Source: Paraburkholderia silvatlantica
Lineage (GTDB): Bacteria > Pseudomonadota > Gammaproteobacteria > Burkholderiales > Burkholderiaceae
DNA: 64,000 nt
Assembly: GCF_003096715.1 (NCBI RefSeq)
Contig: NZ_QEOL01000005.1
Location: forward strand, 310,001 to 374,000
Direction: 5' to 3'
Part shown: piece after piece, positions 24,899-33,727 of the stretch
How positions within the stretch are numbered: position 1 is the first letter of the stretch
Layout of the letters: every line of letters starts with the position of its first letter
Position numbers and translations under genes: made by a program
The notes under the pieces: generated by a model
The model's database searches: none
Told to the model about the DNA's origin: nothing
What the model saw: only the letters and a program-made list of their open reading frames with translations

Positions 24899-26605
24899 AT
24901 GAACGCACGCGAACCCGCCCTGGTCCCCGCCGCTGTCGCCACGTCGCGCAGCGCGCGGCTGCGCCGGATGCTGACCAGCAACGAACTCGAATTCCTGATG
25001 GAAGCGCACAACGGCCTTTCCGCACGCATTGCGCGCGAGGCGGGCTTCAAGGCGATCTGGGGCTCGGGGCTCTCGATCTCCGCGCAGTTCGGCGTGCGCG
25101 ACAACAACGAGGCGAGCTGGACCCAGGTGGTCGACAACCTCGAGTTCATGGCCGACGCGAGCGACCTGCCCATCCTGCTCGACGGCGACACCGGCTACGG
25201 CAACTTCAACAACGTGCGCCGTCTCGTGCGCAAGCTGGAGCAGCGCGGCATTGCGGGCGTGTGCATCGAAGACAAGCAGTTCCCGAAGACCAACAGCTTC
25301 ATCAAGGGCGAGGCGCAGCCGCTCGCCGACATCGACGAGTTCTGCGGCAAGATCAAGGCCGGCAAGGACTCGCAGACCGACGAGCACTTCTCGATCGTCG
25401 CGCGCGTCGAGGCGCTGATCGCGGGCTGGGGCATGGACGAAGCGCTCAAGCGCGCCGAGGCGTATCGCCAGGCCGGCGCGGATGCGATCCTCATCCACAG
25501 CAAGCTCTCGAAGCCTGACGAGATCCTCACGTTCGCGCGCGAGTGGGCGGGCCGCGGCCCGCTCGTGATCGTGCCGACCAAGTACTACAGCACGCCGACC
25601 GAGGTGTTCCGCAAGGCGGGCATCAGCACGGTGATCTGGGCGAACCACCAGATCCGCGCGGCCGTCTCGGCCATGCAGGCCGTGACCAGGACGATTTACG
25701 AAACGCAGACGCTCGTCGATGTCGAAGACCGTATTGCTACGGTCAACGAAATTTTCCGCCTGCAGGACGCCGACGAATACTCGGAAGCCGAAGACCGCTA
25801 CCTTGGCGCTACGTCGCGCGGCGCGGGCTCGGCGATCGTGCTGGCCGCGAGCCGCGGCTCGGGCCTCGACGCCTATACGGAAGACAAGCCCAAGGTCATG
25901 CTGCCGGTGGCGGGCAAGCCGCTCCTGCGCTGGCTCGTCGATGCGTTCAAGCAGCAGTCGGTCAACGACATCACCGTGGTGGGCGGCTACAAGGCCGACG
26001 CCATCGACACGGCGGGCATCAAGCTCGTGCGCAACGAGCGCTTCGCGCAGACGAACGAACTCGCATCGCTCGCGTGCGCCGTTGGCGCGCTCGACAACGA
26101 CACGGTGATCTCGTACGGCGACCTGGTGTTCCGCAGCTACATCCTGCGCGATCTCGTGGAAAGCGAAGCGGACTTCAGCGTGGTGGTGGATTCGTCGCCT
26201 GAGTCGGAGAACAAGAGCACGCGCGACTTCGCATGGTGCTCGGCCGCCGACGAGCGCGATCTGTTCGGCAACAAGGTGTTCCTCGCGCGGGTGGCAAGTG
26301 AACCGGCCGCGAACGGCGCGGCCCCGCACGGCCGCTGGATCGGCCTCGTGAACGTGCGCGGCGCAGGCCGTGCGAAGCTTGCGAAGAAGCTCGCGCAACT
26401 GCAGGCGCGCGCCGACTTCGACACGCTCGACATGCCGGCGCTGCTCAACGCGCTGATCGCAGATGGCGAGAAAATCGAAGTGCAATACGTGCACGGCCAC
26501 TGGCGCGGCGTGAACGACCTCGAAGACTTCCGCCGCGCGGGAGATTTCGCTCAGGGCGTCTATACGCATGCGCAAACGCCGGTGGGCGCGGAGGGCCAGG
26601 CATGA
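24899..26605 (+). CDS. aepX: Phosphoenolpyruvate mutase fused to a nucleotidyltransferase
   Basis: A 568-residue bifunctional protein. Residues 20-290 are a PEP mutase of the isocitrate lyase superfamily, with LDGDTGYGN at 94-102 and the diagnostic [11 protein letters not shown] (124-134) that separates true PEP mutase from its relatives. Residues 310-568 are a sugar-phosphate-nucleotidyltransferase-like domain starting [11 protein letters not shown] and continuing [19 protein letters not shown], as in PntC-type 2-aminoethylphosphonate cytidylyltransferases. The first domain makes the C-P bond (phosphonopyruvate); the second probably activates the final 2-aminoethylphosphonate as a CMP ester. 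Its stop overlaps aepY. The upstream in-frame ATG at 24875 is possible. Confidence 0.9.
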   Translation: MNAREPALVPAAVATSRSARLRRMLTSNELEFLMEAHNGLSARIAREAGFKAIWGSGLSISAQFGVRDNNEASWTQVVDNLEFMADASDLPILLDGDTGYGNFNNVRRLVRKLEQRGIAGVCIEDKQFPKTNSFIKGEAQPLADIDEFCGKIKAGKDSQTDEHFSIVARVEALIAGWGMDEALKRAEAYRQAGADAILIHSKLSKPDEILTFAREWAGRGPLVIVPTKYYSTPTEVFRKAGISTVIWANHQIRAAVSAMQAVTRTIYETQTLVDVEDRIATVNEIFRLQDADEYSEAEDRYLGATSRGAGSAIVLAASRGSGLDAYTEDKPKVMLPVAGKPLLRWLVDAFKQQSVNDITVVGGYKADAIDTAGIKLVRNERFAQTNELASLACAVGALDNDTVISYGDLVFRSYILRDLVESEADFSVVVDSSPESENKSTRDFAWCSAADERDLFGNKVFLARVASEPAANGAAPHGRWIGLVNVRGAGRAKLAKKLAQLQARADFDTLDMPALLNALIADGEKIEVQYVHGHWRGVNDLEDFRRAGDFAQGVYTHAQTPVGAEGQA

Positions 26606-27801
26606 TCGAAGCCGCGCAGTTTGTCGAAGCGGCGCGCTCGCGCGGTTTCGAGTGGTATGCAGGCGTGCCGTGCTCGTATCTCACGCCGTTCATCAACTAC
26701 GTGCTGCAGGACGACTCGCTGCACTACGTGAGCGCGGCCAACGAAGGCGACGCGGTCGCGCTCATCGCGGGCGTGGCGCTCGCGGGCAAGCGCGGCATCA
26801 CGATGATGCAGAATTCGGGCCTCGGCAACGCCGTGAGCCCGCTCACGTCGCTGACGTGGACGTTCCGCCTGCCGCAACTGCTGATCGTGACGTGGCGCGG
26901 CCAGCCGGGTGTGCCCGACGAGCCGCAGCATGCGCTGATGGGCCCGGTCACGCCGCAGATGCTGGAAACGATGGAAATTCCGTGGGAGACGTTCCCCACG
27001 GAAGCCGGGCAGATCGCGGCGGCGCTCGATCGCGCCATCGAACACATGGACGAAACGGGCCGCCCGTACGCGCTCGTCATGCAGAAGGGCAGCGTGGCGC
27101 CGTACGAACTCAAGGACGGCGGCGCGATGCCGGCGAAGCACGCGCTGCCTGTCGCGCAGGCCAGATGGACCGGACGGACTCCTGATCGACTGCCTACGCG
27201 CCAGCAGGCGCTCGAGCGCGTGATCGCCGCAACGCCTGCCGAGTCGACGGTGGTCGTCGCCTCGACTGGCTTCTGCGGCCGCGAACTCTACGCGCTGGAC
27301 GACCGCTCGAACCAGCTTTACATGGTCGGCTCGATGGGCTGCGTCACGCCGTTCGCGCTCGGCCTCGCGCTCGCGCGGCCCGACCTGAACGTGGTCGCGC
27401 TCGACGGCGACGGCGCGGCGCTCATGCGCATGGGCGTGTTCGCCACGCTCGGCGCCTATGGCCCCGCGAACCTCACGCACGTGCTGCTCGACAACGGCGC
27501 GCACGATTCGACGGGTGGCCAGGCCACCGTGTCGGGGCAGGTGTCGTTCGCGAACGTCGCGGCCGCGTGCGGTTACGCCGACGCCGTGGAAGGCGACGAT
27601 CTCGCCGTGCTCGACAGCGTGCTCGCCGCCGCGCGCGAACGCGCGAAGGGCGCTTCGGGTGTCGAAGGCACGCGCTTCGTACGCCTGACGATTCGCCGCG
27701 GCACGCCAGACGGCCTGCCGCGCCCAACCATCACGCCGCCCGATGTCAAGGCGCGCCTCATGCGCCACATCGGCGCCAATGTCGACATGTCAGCTGAATA
27801 A
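26602..27801 (+). CDS. aepY: Phosphonopyruvate decarboxylase
   Basis: A 399-residue thiamine-diphosphate enzyme that decarboxylates phosphonopyruvate to phosphonoacetaldehyde, the step that makes C-P bond formation irreversible. The N-terminal pyrimidine-binding domain contains the catalytic glutamate in [15 protein letters not shown] (near residue 47), and the C-terminal domain has the ThDP/Mg motif [10 protein letters not shown]...[12 protein letters not shown] (near 273-305). [14 protein letters not shown] residues preceding it (here STGFCGREL) are conserved in the family. The ATG overlaps the aepX stop by four bases, and the transaminase follows within 11 bases. Confidence 0.92.
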   Translation: MIEAAQFVEAARSRGFEWYAGVPCSYLTPFINYVLQDDSLHYVSAANEGDAVALIAGVALAGKRGITMMQNSGLGNAVSPLTSLTWTFRLPQLLIVTWRGQPGVPDEPQHALMGPVTPQMLETMEIPWETFPTEAGQIAAALDRAIEHMDETGRPYALVMQKGSVAPYELKDGGAMPAKHALPVAQARWTGRTPDRLPTRQQALERVIAATPAESTVVVASTGFCGRELYALDDRSNQLYMVGSMGCVTPFALGLALARPDLNVVALDGDGAALMRMGVFATLGAYGPANLTHVLLDNGAHDSTGGQATVSGQVSFANVAAACGYADAVEGDDLAVLDSVLAAARERAKGASGVEGTRFVRLTIRRGTPDGLPRPTITPPDVKARLMRHIGANVDMSAE

Positions 27802-27811
27802 GGACCTACCG

Positions 27812-28879
27812 ATGCTGCTGCTCAATCCCGGCCCGGTCACGCTCACCGAACGCGTGCGCCGCAGCCTCCTCCAGGAAGACCTGTGCCATCGCGAAAGCGA
27901 GTTCTTCGACGTGCAGGAAGAAGCGCGCACGCGTCTTTTGGGCGTCTACGATCTCGACCCGGCGCTTTGGCAGGCCGTGCTCATGACGGGCTCCGGCACG
28001 GCTGCGGTCGAAAGCATGATCTCGACGCTCGTGCCCGCGAACGGCAAGCTGCTGATCGTCGAAAACGGCGTGTATGGCGAGCGCATCACCGCGATCGCGA
28101 AGCAGTATGGCATCGCGCATGAGGTCGTCGGACACGACTGGATGCAGGCGCCGGACCTCGCGCGCATCGCGGCCGCGCTCGACGCCGACAAGTCGGTCAC
28201 GCACGTCGCGATCATTCATCACGAAACGACCACGGGCCGCCTGAACGATCTGCGCGCACTGGGCGAAGCGTGCCGCGGGCGCGGCGTGCAGATGCTCGTG
28301 GACGGCGTGAGCAGCTTCGGTGCCGAAGCGATCGATTTCGGCGACGCGAGCATCGCGGCGGTAGCGGCGACGGCGAACAAGTGCCTGCACGGCGTGCCGG
28401 GCGCGGCCTTCGTGGTGGTGCGCCGCGCCGCGCTCGCGCCGGCGCATAGCCGCACGTACTATCTCGATCTCAAGCGTCTCGCCACGCTGCAGGATCAGCG
28501 CAATACGCCGTTCACGCCTTCCGTGCACGCGTATTACGCGCTCGTCGAGGCGCTGCGCGAACTCGCGGACGAAGGCGGCTGGCAGGCGCGTCACGCGCGC
28601 TATGCTGCGCTTTCCCAGCAGGTGCGCGCGGGGCTCGCGGCGCGTGGCATGAAGAGCGTGCTGCCGAAGGACGAATCGTCGGTGGTGCTGCGCGCGTTCC
28701 GCTTGCCCGCGGGCGTCGATTATCCGGCGCTGCATGACGCGCTCAAGGCGCGCGGCTTCGTGATCTACGCCGGGCAGGGCGGCTTGTCGGCGGAACTGTT
28801 CCGCATTTCGACGATGGGCGACATTCACGCCGCCGATGTCGAGCGCTTGCTCGCGGCGTTCGATGCAGTGACGCGTTGA
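27812..28879 (+). CDS. aepZ: 2-aminoethylphosphonate aminotransferase (PhnW/AepZ-like)
   Basis: A 355-residue class V PLP aminotransferase. LLNPGPVTLTERVRRSL at the start, IIHHETTTGRLNDLRALGE, the aspartate in LVDGVSSFGAEAID and the lysine in ATANKCLHGVPG match PhnW-type 2-aminoethylphosphonate:pyruvate transaminases. In a biosynthetic operon it should run towards 2-aminoethylphosphonate, converting the phosphonoacetaldehyde supplied by AepY. The ATG at 27812 is chosen because the family N-terminus begins there; the frame extends further upstream into aepY. A strong terminator follows, so the operon has three genes. Confidence 0.9.
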   Translation: MLLLNPGPVTLTERVRRSLLQEDLCHRESEFFDVQEEARTRLLGVYDLDPALWQAVLMTGSGTAAVESMISTLVPANGKLLIVENGVYGERITAIAKQYGIAHEVVGHDWMQAPDLARIAAALDADKSVTHVAIIHHETTTGRLNDLRALGEACRGRGVQMLVDGVSSFGAEAIDFGDASIAAVAATANKCLHGVPGAAFVVVRRAALAPAHSRTYYLDLKRLATLQDQRNTPFTPSVHAYYALVEALRELADEGGWQARHARYAALSQQVRAGLAARGMKSVLPKDESSVVLRAFRLPAGVDYPALHDALKARGFVIYAGQGGLSAELFRISTMGDIHAADVERLLAAFDAVTR

Positions 28880-28922
28880 ACGTAAGCACGACGGGCTTGC
28901 GGTTTCGAGCCCGGCCACGAAA

Positions 28923-28960
28923 AAAGGCCTTGCAGCGAATGCTCGTTGCAAGGCCTTTTG
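28923..28960. terminator. Bidirectional terminator after the phosphonate operon
   Basis: A 13-base perfect stem (AAAAGGCCTTGCA/TGCAAGGCCTTTT) with a 12-base loop, with T-rich sequence beyond and an A-tract before, separates aepZ from the convergent PepSY gene. Confidence 0.85.
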
Positions 28961-28986
28961 TTTTGTTTCGTGCGTCCGTCCGCGGA

Positions 28987-30216
28987 TCAGTTCGCGGCCC
29001 GCTCATGCGTGCCGATCGTGCTGGCCGCCTTCGCCTGCTTCGCGGGCTTGCGCCGCGCACGCGCTTTCTTGAGCCAGATCAGCACGCCGGTCACGCTGAG
29101 CATCGCGACGGCAATGCCGGTCACGCTGATGGCGATGCGCCCCGGCAGCCCGGCGATGCGCCCTGAATGCAACGGAAACTGCGCCTGCATGAAGATATCG
29201 CCTGCACTGCCGCGGCCCGGAATCTGCCTGCCGAGCACCTGGCCCGTGCGTGCGTTCACGATGAGCCAGGCATTGCCGAGGCCCGCGTCGCCGTGATCGT
29301 TGCCCGCCGCGTAGTAGCCCACGCCGTATACGCCGGAGGTGGGCACCCCGAAGAGTCCGCCGGGCGGCGCCGCGATGCCTTCGCGGCGGCCCATGTCGGC
29401 GGCTTCGGCCACGATGCGAACGCGCGCAGCCGTTGCTTCGGCAGGCGTGAGCGCGGGGCCCGGCGCGACGATGCGAAACGGGTCCGGCGCGAGCGTCGAA
29501 AACGCCGACACCACGGGGCGCACGACCTGCGCGCCGAGGTTCATCGAAATCGACGTCACGGCCACGACGATCAGGAGTCCCCAGAGCCACACGCCGCCCG
29601 AGCGGTGCAGATCGAACGTGAGCGCATAGCCGCCGCGCTTCACGCGAAAGGCGAGCGACTTGCGCCAGCTTTTCAGGCTCGGAAACGCGAGCACGATCGC
29701 GATGAAGCCGTCGAGCAGCCACACGATCCCTACCACGCCCATCGTCCAGACGCTGAAGTCGATGCCCATCTTCGTCGGCATGAACAGCGTGTAGTGGAGC
29801 TGGTAGAGGAAGGGGATCAGGTTCTGGCGTGCCAGCGATGCCTTGCCCCACATGCGGCGGCCTTGCTCCCCGCCCGTTACGGGATCGAGCGCGACCTGAT
29901 TGAACCCGAGCGCATAGGGCGCCCGGCTCACGGGGTTCAGGCGCGGCGCCACCTGCGCGATCCAGGTATGGCCGGGCTCGACGGCAAGCGGCATGAAGGT
30001 CACGACGGCGTGCGGTTCCGCGGCCTCGAGACGCTTCGCGAGTTCGAGCGCGGGCAGCGGCGTGCCCGGCGTCGCGCTGCGGAAGAACGATGGGTTCAGC
30101 AGCGCGTCGAGCTCGTGGTCCCACGCGATCACCGCGCCGGTGAGTCCGGCGAGGAACAGGAAGGCTGCGGTGCCAAGACCGAACCAGCGGTGCAGGCGCA
30201 CCAGCAGCGGTCTCAT
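28987..30216 (-). CDS. PepSY-associated TM-helix protein, probably iron-linked
   Basis: A 409-residue inner-membrane protein of the PepSY_TM (PiuB-like) family. It has an N-terminal helix after LLVRLHRWFGLGTAAFLFLA, a large periplasmic region, LHYTLFMPTKMG and FDLHRSGGVWLWGLLIVVAV with conserved histidines, and a final membrane helix before the basic tail KKARARRKPAKQ. Relatives are often co-regulated with siderophore receptors and may reduce or release ferric iron in the periplasm. A Fur-like palindrome lies about 75 bases upstream. The ATG at 30216 fits the family start; the frame upstream covers the operator. Confidence 0.85.
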   Translation of the reverse strand: MRPLLVRLHRWFGLGTAAFLFLAGLTGAVIAWDHELDALLNPSFFRSATPGTPLPALELAKRLEAAEPHAVVTFMPLAVEPGHTWIAQVAPRLNPVSRAPYALGFNQVALDPVTGGEQGRRMWGKASLARQNLIPFLYQLHYTLFMPTKMGIDFSVWTMGVVGIVWLLDGFIAIVLAFPSLKSWRKSLAFRVKRGGYALTFDLHRSGGVWLWGLLIVVAVTSISMNLGAQVVRPVVSAFSTLAPDPFRIVAPGPALTPAEATAARVRIVAEAADMGRREGIAAPPGGLFGVPTSGVYGVGYYAAGNDHGDAGLGNAWLIVNARTGQVLGRQIPGRGSAGDIFMQAQFPLHSGRIAGLPGRIAISVTGIAVAMLSVTGVLIWLKKARARRKPAKQAKAASTIGTHERAAN

Positions 30217-30288
30217 GCGAAACCTCGGCGCGCCGGCCGGCGCACGGGGGCGAACACGATCACGATTGGGCTCACGGCAATCCTGAAA

Positions 30289-30313
30289 AATGCAAATAGG
30301 AATCGTTTGCATT
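30289..30313 (-). promoter_or_regulatory. Fur-box-like palindrome
   Basis: AATGCAAA and TTTGCATT form a perfect 8-base inverted repeat around TAGGAATCG, 73 bases upstream of the PepSY gene. This AT-rich arrangement resembles iron-regulated operators seen ahead of siderophore genes in Burkholderia. Fur binding is inferred. Confidence 0.65.
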
Positions 30314-30476
30314 CTACGGATCGGCCGTCGAAGGCGCAAGCTTTGCGAAAGGCGGGGATTGGGGGGCGGAAGAAGCGCTCAGCGCGCAGAGGCTGACGCG
30401 GCGCTTGCGAACCGTCGTCGCGAGCGCCGCTACCGCCGTGAGACGAGATGCCCGGCCGCGGCGGCCGGGCGTGCGA

Positions 30477-30626
30477 TCACACGGGGTCCTTGTCCGGCGG
30501 CCCTTCGGGCTGCTGCGGTTCGTCGTTGTGATGGCCTGGCGCCGGCGGGGTGAGCGGGTCGCGTTCGGGGTCCCGCGTCGGATCGGCGAGTGGATCGGGA
30601 AGCGGATTCGTGTGCGAGCAGATCAT
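30477..30626 (-). CDS. DP-repeat, proline-rich microprotein
   Basis: A 49-residue frame starting ATG at 30626 and ending TGA at 30477, preceded by AAGAGGA at a suitable distance. The product begins MICSHTNPLPDPLADPTRDP and continues ERDPLTPPAPGHHNDEPQQP, an Asp-Pro repeat pattern with almost no hydrophobic residues, so it is probably disordered and cytoplasmic. Similar DP-rich short proteins are widespread hypothetical genes in Burkholderiaceae. A GC-rich palindrome (GCCCGGCCG...CGGCCGGGC, about 30450-30470) follows as a possible terminator. The function is unknown. Confidence 0.55.
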   Translation of the reverse strand: MICSHTNPLPDPLADPTRDPERDPLTPPAPGHHNDEPQQPEGPPDKDPV

Positions 30627-30747
30627 CGCGAGGTCCTCTTGCGCTAAAGCGGGCGGCCGTGTGGCGCGCGTGAACTTATAGCGTAGGCGATCGATTGCAT
30701 GCCAGGCACTCGCAATTGAACAATCGCAGCGCGCGAGTGCGCGCGAA

Positions 30748-31335
30748 TCAGAGCCCCTTGAGATCCGCCGGCGTGTCGACGTCGCGCAGAATGCCCGGGT
30801 CGTCGACTTCGACGCGCGTGAGCGGATGGGTGCTCAGCAGGGCGCGAGCGCCCGCGTCGCCATCGAGCGCGACGAGCGCCGCGCGATGCGCGTAGCCGAA
30901 GCCGACCGGATGTCCACGCTGCCCGCGATAGAACGGCGCGACGAGCGATGCGCCGCCATCCAGTGCGCGCGCTACGGCTTCGATCGACTCGACGGCAATG
31001 CAGGGCATGTCGGCAAGCGCGACGATCCAGCTTTCCGCTTCATGATCAGTTTCCACGCCGGCTGCCAGGCTCGCGCCCATGCCGCGCGCGGCGCCGGGCG
31101 CGAACACCACGTCGCACCCCGCGTCGTTGAGCACATGCGCGAGCGCTTCCGCTCCGGGGCGCACCACCGCGATGACCTTGGGTACGACGCGCAGCAGCCG
31201 CTGCGCGGACTCGCGCGCGACGCACGTGCCTTCCGGGAGGGGAGCGAGGAGCTTGTTGCGCAGTCCGTTGGGATCGAAGCGCGAACCGGTGCCGGCGGCG
31301 AGCAACACGCCGGTGGCGAACGAAGCATAGGCCAT
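30748..31335 (-). CDS. mocA: MobA/MocA-like nucleotidyltransferase
   Basis: A 195-residue protein with the nucleotidyltransferase signature GVLLAAGTGSRFDPNGLRNKLLAPLP at its N-terminus and ALADMPCI near residue 100, followed by RGQRGHPVGFG. This pattern fits the molybdenum cofactor cytidylyltransferase MocA and related proteins. The preceding gene cluster encodes a molybdenum hydroxylase of the xanthine oxidase family, which needs molybdopterin cytosine dinucleotide, so MocA is the logical role. It lies 160 bases downstream of paoC on the same strand. The ATG at 31335 is used because the nucleotide-binding loop must be close to the start. Confidence 0.8.
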   Translation of the reverse strand: MAYASFATGVLLAAGTGSRFDPNGLRNKLLAPLPEGTCVARESAQRLLRVVPKVIAVVRPGAEALAHVLNDAGCDVVFAPGAARGMGASLAAGVETDHEAESWIVALADMPCIAVESIEAVARALDGGASLVAPFYRGQRGHPVGFGYAHRAALVALDGDAGARALLSTHPLTRVEVDDPGILRDVDTPADLKGL

Positions 31336-31495
31336 GGGTGTGGTACGCCGCGAAGAGGGTGAGCAGTGATTGTGCGGCGCAAGCGCGCGTGAGGCAAGCC
31401 CCGCGCGCGGCATATGCCTTGCTTTATCCTCCATGTGCGGACCGCGCATGCACTATGCGGGTGCAGGCCCGGCGTTGCAGGCCGCATCGTGCCGG

Positions 31496-33727
31496 TCACA
31501 CAAGCGAGTTCATCTGTGGAACGACCTTGTCGAGCGTGATCGGCAAATCGCGCACGCGCACGCCCGTGGCGTGATACACGGCGTTCGCAATGGCCGCCGG
31601 CACGCCGGTAATACCGATCTCGCCGATACCGCGCACGCCGAGCGGATTGAAGCGCAGATCGGGTTCGCCGACGAACAGCACGTCCAGCTCGCCGACGTCC
31701 GCGTTCACGGGCACATGGTATTCGGCGAGGTTGTTGTTCGCGATGCGGCCCATACGCGTGTCGAAGAGGCCCTCTTCGTGCAGGGCCGTGCCCACGCCCC
31801 ACACCATGCCGCCCATCAACTGGCTGCGCGCCGTTTTTTCGTTGAGCACGCGCCCCACGTCGTACGCGCCGACGATGTGCGCCACGCGCATCGTGCCGGT
31901 ATCGGCATCGACGTGCACTTCGGCGAACACGGCGCCGAAAGAGTGAAACGCATACTGCTGCTTCTCCGCGCCTGGCTTCGTCGCGGCCTGTGCCTCGACA
32001 GGCTGGCCGCCCGCGCGTGCGATGACGGCCGCGGCTGGATCGCGGCGCGAGTTGTCGCTGCGGCTCACGACCCAGCCGTCCTGCACGGTCACGTCGTCGG
32101 CGCCGAGTCCGTAGACGGGCGAGCCGCGATCGGCGCGCGCGAGCGCGACGAGCTTGTCGCGCACGGCTGTGCACGCAGCCTGCACGGCGGGCGAGACACT
32201 CGCCGCCGACTGCGAGCCGCCCGAAACCGGCGCGCCCGGCAAGGTCGAATCGCCCAGCGCGAAGCGGATGCGGCTGGGCGGGAAGCCGAGCGCGTCGGCG
32301 GCCACCTGGGTCATCACCGTGTAGGTGCCGGTGCCGATGTCCTGGGTGCCCGACGCGACCATCGCGTTGCCGTCGGGCAGGATGCGCGCCACAGCAGCGG
32401 CTTCGCTGCGATTCGCGGGATACGTTGCGCTTGCCATGCCAAGGCCGATGAGCGTATTGCCGCGGCGCATGGCGCGCGGCGTGGCGATGCGCCGCGACCA
32501 GTCGAAGCGTTGCGCACCCGCCTCGTAACATTGGCGCAGCGCTTTCGACGACCACGGCTTGCCGTCCTGCGGCTCGCTCTCCGCGTAGTTCTTCAGGCGC
32601 AGCGCAACCGGGTCCATTTTCAGTTGCCATGCCAGTTCGTCCATGGCCGATTCGAGTGCGAACGAGCCCGTGGTTTCACCGGGCGCGCGCATGAAGGTCG
32701 GTGTGCCGACATTCAGGGGTACGACACGATGGCTCGTGCTGCAATTGGGCACTGCGTACATCATGCGCGTGACGAGGCCGCACGTCTCGAGCCAGTCTTC
32801 GAACGTGGACGTGTGGGCAAGCGTGTCGTGGCGCAGCCCCGTAAGCGTGCCGTCCGCGCGAGCGGCGAGCGAGAGATGCTGCTCCGTGTGCGGGCGCGAG
32901 CCGACCGGGCCGAACATCTGGGGACGCGCGAGCGTGAGCCGCACGGGGCGTCCGGTCTGCTTCGCGGCCATCGCGCACAGGCTCACGTGCGACCACGACG
33001 AGCCCTTGCAGCCGAAGCCGCCGCCGAGGAACGGCGAGATCACGCGCACGTTGTCCGGCGCGATGCCGAACACGGCCGCCACCGCGTTGCGCGTGCCGCT
33101 CACGCCCTGGGTGGCGTCGTAGAGCGTGAGGTCCGGGCCGTCCCAGTGGGCCATCGTCGCGTGCGGCTCCATCGGGTTGTGAAACTGCGTGGGCGTGGTG
33201 TAGACGGCCTCGAAGCGCACTGCGCCTTCATGCAACCCGGCCTCGACATTGCCGCGCGTCGATTCGACCGGGCGGCCCATCGGGCTTGGCGGCGCGTGCG
33301 CGTCGCCTTTCGCGCGGTCGAAGTCGAGCGTGCCCTGCGTCGGTGCGTAGGCGATGTCGATGTGACGCGCGGCATCCGTGGCGTGTTCCAGCGTGTCGGC
33401 CACCACGACGGCGACCGGCTCGTTGCTGTAGCGCACGACGTTGTCCTGCAGCAGCGTGAGGTGCCGTCCCGCCGGCGGCTTGAGCGGCGAGCGCCCGCCG
33501 TTGGGCAGCCGCATCGCGCTCTGGTACGTCATGACCAGCAGCACGCCGGGCATGGACTGCGCGCGGCTTGTGTCGATCGACGTGATCGTGCCGCTCGCAA
33601 TCGTGCTGGTGACGAGCACGGCATGGGCGAGCCGCGTTTCGGGGAAATCGCTCGCGTAGAGGGCGCCGCCCGTGACCTTGAGCATGCCGTCGATGCGGTC
33701 CATCGGTTGTCCGGTCAGCGTGCTCAT
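31496..33727 (-). CDS. paoC: Molybdopterin-binding subunit of a xanthine-oxidase-family aldehyde oxidoreductase
   Basis: A 743-residue large subunit. The domain order and motifs (RIDGMLKVTGGALYASDFPE at the N-terminus, FLGGGFGCKGSSWSH, FMRAPGETTGSFALESAMDE, ASGTQDIGTGTYTVMTQVAA and the final RGIGEIGITGVPAAIANAVY, where the glutamate should be catalytic) match E. coli PaoC/YagR. The enzyme would oxidise aldehydes, probably aromatic, in the periplasm, bound to the Tat-exported small subunit. Its ATG overlaps paoB by four bases. A cofactor-synthesis gene follows. Confidence 0.9.
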   Translation of the reverse strand: MSTLTGQPMDRIDGMLKVTGGALYASDFPETRLAHAVLVTSTIASGTITSIDTSRAQSMPGVLLVMTYQSAMRLPNGGRSPLKPPAGRHLTLLQDNVVRYSNEPVAVVVADTLEHATDAARHIDIAYAPTQGTLDFDRAKGDAHAPPSPMGRPVESTRGNVEAGLHEGAVRFEAVYTTPTQFHNPMEPHATMAHWDGPDLTLYDATQGVSGTRNAVAAVFGIAPDNVRVISPFLGGGFGCKGSSWSHVSLCAMAAKQTGRPVRLTLARPQMFGPVGSRPHTEQHLSLAARADGTLTGLRHDTLAHTSTFEDWLETCGLVTRMMYAVPNCSTSHRVVPLNVGTPTFMRAPGETTGSFALESAMDELAWQLKMDPVALRLKNYAESEPQDGKPWSSKALRQCYEAGAQRFDWSRRIATPRAMRRGNTLIGLGMASATYPANRSEAAAVARILPDGNAMVASGTQDIGTGTYTVMTQVAADALGFPPSRIRFALGDSTLPGAPVSGGSQSAASVSPAVQAACTAVRDKLVALARADRGSPVYGLGADDVTVQDGWVVSRSDNSRRDPAAAVIARAGGQPVEAQAATKPGAEKQQYAFHSFGAVFAEVHVDADTGTMRVAHIVGAYDVGRVLNEKTARSQLMGGMVWGVGTALHEEGLFDTRMGRIANNNLAEYHVPVNADVGELDVLFVGEPDLRFNPLGVRGIGEIGITGVPAAIANAVYHATGVRVRDLPITLDKVVPQMNSLV

